Assembly (NCBI GenBank): GCA_016700155.1 | Contig: CP065001.1 | Span: 2,480,001-2,544,000 of the forward strand | Direction of reading: 5' to 3' | Source of the DNA: Ignavibacteriales bacterium | Lineage (GTDB): Bacteria > Bacteroidota > Ignavibacteria > Ignavibacteriales > Ignavibacteriaceae | DNA length: 64,000 nt | Shown here: positions 25,601 through 36,600 of the stretch, one piece after another | How the letters are laid out: each line of letters starts with the position of its first letter | How positions within the stretch are numbered: position 1 is the first letter of the stretch | Made by a program: the position numbers and the translations under genes | The notes under the pieces: model-generated | Told to the model about the DNA's origin: nothing | The model's database searches: none | The model's input: the letters and a program-made list of their open reading frames with translations, nothing else

Positions 25601-27121
25601 AAAGTTGCCGCCTCCGGCAAACGCAGTAAGAAAAACTGTATTATAATAAACACCGATATTGGAATTAGCAGTAGTGCTTGTGATTCCGATTCCTCTGATT
25701 GCATCGGCAGATGTACAGTTCGGAGATTTTAGATCTGAAATAAAATTATTATAGATATAAGCACTGGTTGGTCCCGTTGCAACTGCTATTCCTGCAACAG
25801 TAAGTGTAGTAGATGAACTGGTTGACCTGATGTCATAAATTTTATTTCCATAAATACTAGCATTATCATTTGTTACATAAACTCCGTAAATAACACCGCC
25901 GCAGGAGTTATTGTAAATTTCATTGTTGTAAATATGATTATTAGCACCACCTGAACTATTAATTCCGTAAACAGTTCCTGCAGCTCTTGAATTATTTCTT
26001 ATTGTGTTACCATAAATATTTGCATTCGCGGGACTGGATAACTGATAAATCAACCACCAACTGTTCCCTGAAGCGTTAGGTTGGGTACAGTTCTCAATTG
26101 TATTATCATAAATGTTAACAGTATTATCTACACCAGAACTTCCAATCGAATTTGTTAAAGCATACATGATTGCAGAAGTTCCACCCGAAGTAAGTGTTAT
26201 GCTATTCCTGAAAATATCAAGATTTGCATTTGTTGCTGAGCCGGTTGAAATACCATAAAGAGATCCTGTGTGTGAAAGACTGCCGCCATTCAAAGAGTTG
26301 TTTGCAATCTTAAGATTGTTCTGATATTGTGCATATATACCCCGGCTGGTTGAACTGCTTCCTCCGTAATTTGTGATAACATTTCCGGTTGAAGAATTTC
26401 CAATTTCATTGAATTGATCGTAGTAAGCCGCAAGTGTTGAACCATTAAGGCTTATACCAACATGAACATTGCCGACTGAATTTCCATAAAAGCTGCAATA
26501 GCTCATTGCATCCAGTGTATCAGTCAATGTTAACCCGCTGGTTGATGTTGCTGTATGATTACCCGAATAAATACCGACAGAAGTTGTATGTGCCTGGTTG
26601 AGTGTAATATTCGAATTCCTAATTACTACAAACCGGCATCCATCAAAAGGTGCTGCAGCATTTTTTTTGACTAATGCATAACCCCACTCCATCCATGTTG
26701 TTGCATCCGTATTACCAGCATTCTCCTGAACGTCGATTCCACTGAATGTTATATAATCACCTCCGGCAATTTTTATTATACCATCTGCATTGCCTGTTCC
26801 ATTTAATGCTGCAGTAATTAGTGGATTAACACCAACACCGGATTTCTGGAAGGTGATTTGATCAGTTGATGTTCCGTTAGCTAATAATGTTCCTGCAGTC
26901 GGGGTTGTGAATGTTTCTGTGTGTCCTGCCGCAACATTAAAAACAACTCCGCCTGCACCAACACCATTTGTGTTCAATGCTGATATAGCTGATTCAATTG
27001 TTGCGTAATCACCCGGTATGGTTTTAGTACCGGTAATAGGTTGAGAAAATAAAAACGAACTACCCAATGTGAAAACTAAAAACATTGTCAAGATACCGCA
27101 CTCAAGTAACCTGGTTTTCAT
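22622..27121 (-). CDS. Secreted beta-helix surface protein with T9SS sorting domain
   Basis: 1499 residues. Signal peptide to ~26 (ends SSFLFSQ). Two long right-handed parallel beta-helix regions (about 30-660 and 830-1300) rich in Asn, Ser, Thr and NNxI turns, separated by an Ig-like segment starting near FISYTPLVHT (~677). The second helix ends in PDLGADEFDGVPV, the ladder end seen in such polymorphic-outer-membrane-like proteins. A fibronectin-like domain (~1315-1405) follows, then the type A T9SS sorting domain from ~1412: NYPNPFNPSTVIRFSLPED, YNALGQRITEL, GLYIYELRT. Exported and probably cell-surface attached; ligand unknown. Paralogous to the giant gene immediately upstream. Confidence 0.9.
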   Translation of the reverse strand: MKTRLLECGILTMFLVFTLGSSFLFSQPITGTKTIPGDYATIESAISALNTNGVGAGGVVFNVAAGHTETFTTPTAGTLLANGTSTDQITFQKSGVGVNPLITAALNGTGNADGIIKIAGGDYITFSGIDVQENAGNTDATTWMEWGYALVKKNAAAPFDGCRFVVIRNSNITLNQAHTTSVGIYSGNHTATSTSGLTLTDTLDAMSYCSFYGNSVGNVHVGISLNGSTLAAYYDQFNEIGNSSTGNVITNYGGSSSTSRGIYAQYQNNLKIANNSLNGGSLSHTGSLYGISTGSATNANLDIFRNSITLTSGGTSAIMYALTNSIGSSGVDNTVNIYDNTIENCTQPNASGNSWWLIYQLSSPANANIYGNTIRNNSRAAGTVYGINSSGGANNHIYNNEIYNNSCGGVIYGVYVTNDNASIYGNKIYDIRSTSSSTTLTVAGIAVATGPTSAYIYNNFISDLKSPNCTSADAIRGIGITSTTANSNIGVYYNTVFLTAFAGGGNFGTSGIYHTNSSTSTSSTLDMRNNIVVNLSTANGTGKTSAFRRSAANVNLSNYSTVSNNNSFYAGTPGVSNVIFYDGTNYDETIGDFKTRVAPRETNSFTENVPFVNNSTAPYNLHVRTDLPTQTEGTGTPVSTPVIVTNDIDNEVRNALTPDVGADEFNGIGSDITPPFISYTPLVHTTLLTNRVLTGVVITDGSGINTTSGTSPRIYYKRASDNNTVVDNTSSTNGWKYTQTSGTSSPFDFTIDYSLLFGGTGVQSGDTIQYFVVAQDLANPANVGISEGTFAVTPTSVNLTAAAFPLTGTINEYRLIYLLNGTVTIGSGGDFTSLTGSNGFFTAVNENILTGNVNAQIISDINEPGAVALNQWVEQGTGNYTLTIQPSSAVMRTLSGSSSLPGLITINGADRVVIDGRFSGNGNFLTFQNTNAAANTTCIHVVSLGAGAGATDVTIRNCNIKAGTNSLSNVFGIFVGATTLTTSSSGGADNHNLILQNNIVSSARVGIFVRGTSSNLLNNLVVTGNSVGSNNSAEYITEYGINIQAAAAPQVTFNEVYNIVYDVSKWGIYFGSNVSNAIVSKNKVHSIDQPGTSGFNSVGIYFASATGCSDNQIDNNMIYNLNTYGNVSMYLVGIRIVGGNNYKIYYNSVSMTGTIANPSAGMVSSCLYISTATTGADIRNNIFLNTRTGMDPKNYLIHSPNSTTFTHLDNNAYWNTGNTFGFFGSDIASFNDWKIAIGQDTISVNANPMFVSSTDLHINAGMTPTLLESAGAVIPGVTTDFDGDVRPGPAGSVNGGAFAPDLGADEFDGVPVIVPVELNSFTLKLIGRDVNLAWVTSSEVNNRGFYVERNNGEGYTSLGFVEGKGTYTGSTKYSFTDKKVEVGSYQYRLKQVDYDGSLAYSEILQTEVTVPDVYALEQNYPNPFNPSTVIRFSLPEDVSNVTVTIYNALGQRITELVNSKLEAGQYEFEWNASNLASGLYIYELRTEKFSSVKKMMLMK

Positions 27122-27618
27122 AAAGTTCTCCTTACGTTTTGGTATTAAGTTATTTACTTGTACCGACTGTTCTTTCCTGTAATGTTGTTATTAAAATTCT
27201 GGATATCAAAATTTATTTCGATTAAATCACACTGTACAAATAAACTATTTAAAGAATTCAGAAAAGATTTGGATTGACAGAGAGAGTGGTTAGTATCAAC
27301 CGGTATAATATCAAAGTCTTTTTGCGGATTTTTATTCAGAAAAAAATGAATCAAAATATTCCCCGATAAAAATGACCAACTGAAAAAATTTTTTGTTATT
27401 ACACAAAATCAAAAACCGTTGATAAAAATTATTTGAAAAGAATGTTCACAATTAATTTTTAGCCGGATCGGATTCTTCAATCCCACAGAAAATAATTCTG
27501 TCAGATTGATAAAAAACACGAAGTAATATTATGCCATACATTGCTTAAAGTCAAAGCTTTTAAAAAGTTAAAGGCGGTTGTTTGGACCGCCTTTAATAAT
27601 AGAACGAAATAAATATAC
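27122..27618. other. Intergenic region between the two T9SS cargo genes
   Basis: About 500 AT-rich bases. It holds the upstream region of the 1499-residue protein (AAGGAGAA ribosome site on the minus strand just before its ATG) and the terminator of the giant gene. A 66-codon minus frame at 27154-27354 lacks a ribosome site and looks random. I see nothing else. Confidence 0.6.
27563..27596 (-). terminator. Intrinsic terminator of the giant surface-protein gene
   Basis: Read on the minus strand, AAAGGCGGT-loop-ACCGCCTTT (9 base pairs, 7-base loop) is followed by AACTTTTT, about 25 bases after the stop codon. Confidence 0.8.
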
Positions 27619-30600
27619 TTACTTCAACAACATCATCTTTTTCACTGAACTGAATTTTTCCGTTCTCAATTCATAGATGTACAATCCGCTGGCAACATCA
27701 TTTGCATTCCAGCGATACTCATACTGTCCTGCTTCGAGTTTACTGTTTATCAGTTCTGTTACTTTCTGTCCGAGGGCATTGTAAATAGTAAGCGTCACAT
27801 TTGATACATCTTCAGGCAGTGAGAACCTGATTAATGTACTCGGATTAAACGGGTTTGGATAGTTTTGATCCAGTGCGTATACGTCCGGTATTATATTCTC
27901 TGATACATTCAGCTTGCTTACCTGGCTGTTGCTGATTAAGTATTCTTCACCGTCCTTCATTCTTGTATTTACTATCCTGCCTGTTTCATCCTGCAGTTTT
28001 ATGCTGACATTTTCTATCCTGACTGTAACAGGGTAAACCATTGAGTTCATTTCTATGGTCCGACTGTTTGTCCTGATATTTTCTGCCATTCTCTGACTGC
28101 TGTATCTGACATCAAATGCACCTGCTGGTGGCATTGGCGGCATCTGGTAATGATCAAGATTAACTTCACCATTTACTGTGTACAATGTGAAGTGTTTGCC
28201 TGTCGCATCAGTCACAATGATCTTACCCCAACTGCTTCTATCATCCTGTTTGGCAATTGTACCGCTGCCATCGATTACGGTTGGGACATTGATCACACCG
28301 GGTCCTCCATTAATTAATACCCAGTAACCATAACCAGGTTCTAAGTTGGTTGGATTATAGTAAGAGCCATTCCATCCGTAGATTGTGTTTGTCACTATAA
28401 TTCCGGGAGGTGTTGTAGTTAAACCCGCGACAGGAATATTTGATTCATAACCACCAATCATATTCCATCCGTTTATTACAGGTATTGGATCGTGAGCTAC
28501 AATCTGGATTCCGCCTGAAGGCCATTCCTCTCCGGTATTATATGTCTGATCGCCGGTATGCAGCATCCAGTATCCTTCGCTCGGATCAGCGAGTGTCACA
28601 ACTGTATAAGAACCATTCCACTTGTAAACGTCTGCTAACGGATTTCTGTTTATCCACCAGGTGTTTACATTCTGGTTAACAGGATGCAAGCCTGGTATTG
28701 ATGTCATGTTCCAGCCGTTAGTTACATTTACTGAAAGCTGGAAAGTAGATGATGCTGCAGGAACACCGTCAAACTCATCTGCACCAAGATCAGGCGCGGT
28801 AGCACCTCCGTTTACTGATCCTAATGGTCCGGGACGAACATCACCATCAAAGTCAAAATTAAGACCTGAGATTATTGTTCCGCCGGATTCAAGCAGTGTG
28901 GCAGTTGTGCCCATATTCAAATGCAGATCTCCGTTACCAACACTTGTGTATGTAACGGTTTCACCTGATATACTTTCTGAATCACCTCCGCTAATAGTTT
29001 TCCAGCTATCAAAAGTCTGATCTGTGTCTATCCAGTTACCTACCGTTGAAGCTGAGGAACTATTCAGTACGTTATAATCTGACGCATTCGCAATCCAGCC
29101 ATCAGCATAAAAGAAGTTAGCTATTGAATAATGCTTACCGGTTCCGCCGGTTCTTTGATTATCAAAGATATTATTCTTCATACTGATTGTGGTTATTGCT
29201 GAGTCAGTTGCATTATAACCTCTCCTGAATGCGAATGTGTTTAACCCGTCAGCACTTGCTGTTCCTGAAAGACTGACAGTATTATTATGAACATTAATTG
29301 TATTAGTTATAAATCCGATCACATTTAGTATACCGATATAAGATACTCCGTTTGTCTGTCCATCACCTAATGAGATCATATTGTTTATGATAGCATTACC
29401 ACTTCCTGTATATCTAAAATACAGTCCCGCAGCAATTGGTGGTGTATCCTGGTTGGTACCGGTCGATAAATTAGTGATGTTATAAATTTTATTAGCGTTT
29501 ATTACACCATCAAAATTTGTACAGAACATACCTGCAGATGCGGTGGCAACAGCAGTGTTATTATCCGCAGAGATGTTGTAGATAGTATTTCCTGAAACAA
29601 TCGGATGAACTCCTACATAACCTTCCTGGTAAATATAGATACCAACCGCAGCCTGAGAACCAGCTGCTATTCCTGTACCTGTACTCTGAGTGGAAAGATT
29701 ATGTATTGTATTGTTAAGATAACTTGCGTTACAGTTAACAATATCCTGGATAATACCGCGTACTCTTACTGCGGTTCCGGTTCCGGAAGCATTCAGGTTA
29801 GCAATCCTGTTACCGGAAACGGTGAAAGAGTTTGTATGATTAGTTGCATCAACACGGATGCCCGTTGTTGTTGAACTGCCTGCAACAAGTATACTGTTTG
29901 CGCTAAGTGAATCACCAACAATATTATTTGAAATACTAAGACTTCCGCCTGTAGCATTAATACCTGTAAACGAATGTGAACCGGTACCCTGCAGATTAAT
30001 ATTTCTTATCACATTGCTGGATACAGAGGAACTTATAATTGAATCAACACTAACTGTCATTCCAGAGAATGACGAGGAAGATGTAACTACTAAAGGAGTT
30101 CCTCCGGCATTCATTGCTGAACCGCCGATAAAGTTTCCGGTTATTGAATTGGATACTGAACCAATTCCCGGTGTAAGGTTTATCGGGGTTAAAGCAGAAG
30201 CCGCACTTATACTGCAATAGAAATGGTTATTGCTGATCGTCCAGTTACTACCGCTTCCCGTAGCTCCCCGCACACCGGATGCAGTAAAGTTTGCAAATTC
30301 ATTTCCTGTAACAGTTGTTGAATCATTTGGTAATGCAGTAGCTCCGGATGAATAAATATAGTTTGCACTCCTTGTACCTGCATTATCAAGAAACTGATTA
30401 TTTAAGAAACTGTTGCCTGTATTTCCTTTTGCGGCAGTCGTGCTTAAGAGAACAACCGCACCGCTTGTAGAACTGGTATTCTGCGTATTAAATACTGAAT
30501 TCTTTACAACATTGTAGGATGCATCATTCTCCATCCTGAAGACAGGTATTGATGAACTACTATTTGCAAATGTCATATTACGTGTTGTTCCCGAAGTCTG

Positions 30601-33600
30601 GTTCGATCCATCAAACACAAAATACTTCGCACCATCTAAATGAAACATTGCTGTTACCGGCGATGCTGCATTGATAACAGTTGTAACACTTGTCGATGGT
30701 TTTATTGTTATTGTATTTATCGCACTGGAACCGACCACGTTACCTAAAACAATCGGATATGTTTCAGTGTAAGAGGCATCTGTAAGCAGAAGTCTTACCG
30801 GACCAGATACGCCGCGCTCATTAACGTCTGCAATTGCAGCAGAGATTGAGGGATACAGACCTTCAATAACACCGTCTGCTTGTCTTTCGTCATAAGACTT
30901 CCACTCAAACACAACTCCGTTTTCAACAAGAACAGTATATTCCTGATCGATTTCTTTTTCAACGTAGTTCGTAACTATCTGAGTTTCTGATTCCTCTTTG
31001 ATTTCATTGGAAACATCTTTCCCCTGGTTTGATACGATAACTGTCAATTCATCATTCTGTTTAAATGAAGTCTTCAGTTTCATATCATTGTTTGTCTGCA
31101 ATGAAGATTTTCCATCCAATAAAGTTTTGTTCAATTCAGATTTGTTTTTCTGAACTTCCACATCAACAGGAACTTGTATTGTAACTTTCCTGGTCCTGGT
31201 TTCCAATTTCAGATTACGATTATTTAGTCTGTTGAACTCACCTATGCCAACCGTATAATCACCGGACATAGGCGCACCGACAATTTTATATGCATATGGA
31301 AAATCAGGTGCCGATGTAACGCTTGCTACAGTTGTTGCGGCGAACCCTAACGAAGGATTTGCACTTACCTGCGGTGTGGTAAACAAATCCTGTGCAGTAA
31401 CAAAGTATTGCACAGTATCGTTCATTGTCACCGTTCCGCCGAAAATTTTTGAATAATCAACAGTGAAACTAAATGGTGAAACTGTTTGTGCAGTTTCAGT
31501 CCACTTCCATCCGTTGTCGCCACTTGTATTTCCGCCAAAGACATCAGCGTCAGTCGATTTTTTATAATATATCCTTGGTTTAAAAGTTGTTACGTTTACA
31601 CCTGAGAAATCATTTATTGTAACATCTGTTAATATTCTGTTTGAAGTCGAAGTTGTATTTACAAATGCAGCATAAATTATTTCAGGACCAACAGCATCAG
31701 CACCGTTTTCATAAGCGCCAATTGATGGATTTGTGACATCTCTAATAACACCTGAGAAGTCAATTGTAACTCCTGCAATCGGGGTTCCGGCATCAAGCAC
31801 AGGAGAACCTATCTGAGGTACAAGATTCGAATTAGAATTAAATGCAGGATTGGTATCTATTGAATTTAAATCCTGACCTGTAGCTGTTCGCCATGCAGCT
31901 AATGTGAGTATATCAGCAGCAAAATAGCCGAAGATGCCATTGGCTCCGCTAACATAGTTGTTGTTATAATTACTTGTTCCGAGTGTTGTTCCGGCTGCAA
32001 CATATTCAGAATAACTCTTTACACCATTTGGATTTATTCCCGTTATACTGTTTGAGAAAATGTTATCTCTTATATCAATTCCGGTAACAGTACTGGAAGT
32101 TATGATTAAAGCCGCAGATATATCTGCAGTCGTACTTGTAGTTCCGGTCAGCGCACCAAAAAGATTTACGGAGTTGTAATATACTTTATGATTTGCACCG
32201 CCTGTAATTCTGATACCGAACGCATTGAAAGTGGTACTCGTTCCATCACCATCCACGATCAGATCATAAATCAGGTTATTAACTATTTGAATTCCGCTTG
32301 TGCCTGTTCCGGAAGAAATATTAATTCCATATGCGCCATAAGCACTGGTAGTCAATGAACGTAAACCATAGATTTTATTTCTGCTTACCATTGCATCGGT
32401 TACGTTGGTACCCATATCTATACCAGCAATACTGACTGATGTTGCAATCTGCATATTAAATATTTCGTTCTGTGATACAACAGGTGCTGTAGCATTTGTA
32501 ATATCAATTCCTCTGAATGTAACTACATCATCAAAAACATTCGAGCCTATGAGGTTGTTAGAGATATTTAAACCTGTGAGCAATCCTGTTGAAGCAACAC
32601 CGCGTGTAAAGATTGCATAATAAGATTTAATAATATTGTTATTGATAATATTCAGATCGTTATTGCCTGCGCCTGTACCTGAAGTAGAAATGGTTGTGCC
32701 TGAAGCGATTATTCCGAAAGTTGATGTGACTGAATTACTTCCGGCGGAAATATTACAATTCTTTATTGTATTATTTTCAGCGCCTGCACCGGTTCCAAGG
32801 CTTGATACCCAAACAGCAGCAGAGCTTGTAGATGTACTATTATTTGTTATTGTCAGACTCCTGTCTGTTCCTCCGCTGTTCGAACCATCGATGATTATAT
32901 AGTCAGCGCCATTCAGTTTTATTATTGATGCCGCTGTTCCGACCACGCTTGTTGTAACTGATGCAGCCGGTTTAATCGTAATTGTATTTACGGCACTGGC
33001 ACCTGTAACCTGGTTAATAGTCACGGGGAATGTTTCTCCTGTGCTGTAGTTTGCGTCCGTCAAATTGAATGTTACCGCACCACTTACACCATTGGTATTT
33101 AGCGCTACAACAGCGTTTGTTAGTGAAGTAAATACATGTGAAGTACCAACATTATAATTACCCGACAACACACCAAGTATTGAACGATTACCTGCGGGGT
33201 TAGTTACTGTTGGAGTATATGGAGTTGTACTTAATGTAATACTATTACACTGTGCATCAACTGTGTTGCCGCCTGTTGGATTTGCCGGTAAATCAAATGT
33301 CAGCCAGAAATAATTTGTGCCTTCAACAAGAGCCTGGCTTCCTGTTACTGAAAACGAAGCAGTAGGTACTGCCAAAGTAGTTCCAAATTGAACCGCAGTT
33401 GCAAATACAGGACTTGTACCTGAGTACCATACTTTTGCATTTGTTATATCTGCAAGATTTGTTGTACCGGTAGTTGTTATACTAAGACTCTCTAATATTA
33501 AAGGATCATTTGCTCCTGTTGTTACAACCTGTATCCCGATAATTTCATTGTTTGTACTTCCATTTAACAAATAACCAGTATTAGTCTGAGTAACGGTACT

Positions 33601-36600
33601 TGATGCATAAACCATCGGAACAGATGGAACACCATCAAATTCATCAACACCGATATCAGGTGCCGTTGCGCCGCCGTTTACAGAACCAACCGGTCCCGGT
33701 CTGGCATCATTATCAAAATCAGTATTTATACCGGCGATTGTTGCACCGCCTGATTCAAGTACTGTCGGCGTTAAACCTGAATTTATATGTAAGTTCAGAT
33801 TACCAGTGAAAAGCGGATTTGCATTATATGAACTGGCATCCTGTCCGCTTGCAAATTTCCATCCTGTTAAAGTTGGAATATCTACACTCAGGAATCCAAG
33901 TACTCCGTTCGAACCGCTTACAAAGTAGTCGTTATTATTTATTGTGCCGAAGGTAACGCCTGTGACAGCGTAAATAGAATATACCTTGCTATTAACAGCA
34001 CCTGTCATACTGTTTGCAAAAATATTATTACGTATATCCAGTCCCGTAACAGTATTGGAAGTTATTTCAATGGCAGCACTTATATTATTCGTGTCCGGTT
34101 CAGAGAACGCACCGAACATATTAATACTATTGAAATAAACTTTATGTCCCGTGCCGCCTGTAATGCGAATACCAAAAGGATTAAAAGTAGTGCTGTTACC
34201 GTCACCATAAGTTCTTAATCCGGCAATTGAATTATTTGCAATTGTAATTCCGGATGTTCCGGTGCCGGAAGAAATAAAAATACCATATGCACCGTAACCA
34301 CCTGTATTATTCGTTTCAAGAGTATGAATATAATTTTTGGATAGTGTTGCATCTGTAACATTTGTTCCGAGTTCTATTCCAGCAATAGATCCGGTTGCCG
34401 TCATAAAAAAGTTAAAGATGGTGTTGTTGCTTACATTAGGTGACGATGCATTTGTAATATCAACACCTCTGAATAAAACATAGTCGTCAACATTGGAAGA
34501 ACCAATTGTATTTTGAGTTATGTTCAATCCATCAGTAAGACCTGATGTTGTTCCTCTTGAATATACCGCACGGTATGATTTAATAACTTCATTATTCTGA
34601 ACTGTAAGATTGTCATTATCACTGCCGGTTCCGGTTGTAGAAATAGTAGCACCACCGCTGTAAATACCAAATGTCGATGTTACTGTGTTTGAACCGGATT
34701 TAACAATACAATTCTTTATCGTATTGTTTGATGCGCCGGCACCGTCACCGAGACTTGATATCCAGAACACAGCCGTATTAGTTCCGGTGGATGTATTCTC
34801 AATGGTAAGGTTTCTGCTTGATGTTCCTGAATTTGAACCATCAAATGTGATGTAGTCAGCGCCATTCAGTTTAAATATAGATGAAGCTGAAATACCTGAT
34901 ACCGTTGCTGTTACACCAGTGTTAGGTTTGATGGTAAATGGATTTACAGCACTCGGCAGATATTCATTCGCAATATCAATAGTTATCGGGAATGTTTCAG
35001 TTGGATATGTAGCATCAACTAAAAGGAAATTAGTCGCTGCACTTATACCGCGCACATTCAGATCCTGTACCGCCGCAGTTATTGTTGCATAAAGTCCTTC
35101 TATGCCATCAGGAAAATTCAATTGAGGATATTCGGATCTTTTTACATATAAATCACCAGTGTACTCTACCCCATTCTGCATAGGTTTCCAGGTTATCTCT
35201 TCAACTTCCATAAGTTGGAAGAATCCAGTTGGTTCGACCGGAATTTCACTTTTCAATTCTGCTTCAGAAAGCGGATTTTCAAACCACACTTGCTTCATTA
35301 CTTTGTGTGTTACTTTTTCAAATGAAATATTCTTTCCGGTTAAACTATTGAAGAGATTTAATCCGACTGTGTAATCACCAGCCAGCGGAGATGATACAAT
35401 AGTATAAGAGTATGGTGTAGTCGGCGGAGTTGATGCTGCTGGCGGATTTGTTGTGAATCCTCCCGCTCCTGCAGATGGCAATGCAGTCACATTACCCGGA
35501 ACATCCTGCGCAACAACATAGTAACTCACTACATCACCTAAAACTACTCCCGCTCCAAAGTTATAAGTGTAGTCACTACCTGAAACGGATACTGGTGTTG
35601 CGGCCGTCCATGAACCGGCATTTATTCTCCAGTACAAGATCGGCCATCCTGGCGCAGTAGTGGGCACTCCACTTGCATCTGTTATGTTAACAACCAATGA
35701 CCTGTTTGTAAGGGAACCTGTATTTGCTAAAGAAGTGTATGAGATTGTTGGAGGAGTAAAATCAGCTCCAATCCCTGAAAACTCATCAGCCCCAACATCA
35801 GGGGTAACAGCATTTCTTGTGATACCGTCAAAGTCATCTGTAACTGCTATAGGTGTTGTGACCGGAGTTCCTCCTGATTCTGTTTGTGTTGCGATCAAAG
35901 TACTCAGATGAAGATTGTATGGAGCAACTGCTGAATTAATAAAAGGAGGATTTTCGGTAAATGAACTTGTTTCCCTGGGTGTCACCCTGTTTTTAAAATC
36001 GCCCAAATTCTGATCTGAATTTGTTCCATCATAAAATATAAGATTGCTGGCACCGGGCGTTCCCGCGTAAAAGTCATTATTGTTCGATGTTTCAGAATAA
36101 TTATTCAGACTTGTTGCCGAACTTCTTCTGAAAGCTACTGTTAAACCTGTACCGGATGGTGTCGAATTATTTACAATAATATTATTCCTCATATCAAGCG
36201 ATGCCGTAGTTGTGGTTGCGCTTAACGTGTGGTATATACCGGATGTTCCAAAGTTTGCCCCTCCGGAAGCATTTAAGAATATCGTATTAAAGTATAAACC
36301 GATTGTAGATGTAGAAGTTGAGCTTGTAATACTTATTCCTCTTATTGCTTCAATACTTGTGGAGTTTGGTGCTTTTAAATCCGAAATAAAATTATTATAT
36401 GCATAGACTGTTCCGGAGCTAATCTGAATACCAACAGTTCTTGCAGTAGTAGTAACTGTTGATGCGTTAGAAAGATTATAAATACTGTTTTTATAGATCC
36501 TCACATTCGCTCCCAAAAGTTGTGAGATTCCATAAACTGTTCCTGATTGAGCACTCAGATTATAGATATCATTATCATAGATTTCCTTTACAGCAGCAGC

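Noticed and set aside
27154..27354. 66-codon minus frame between the two surface-protein genes
   Set aside because: No ribosome site, random composition, lies in the leader region of the 1499-residue gene.
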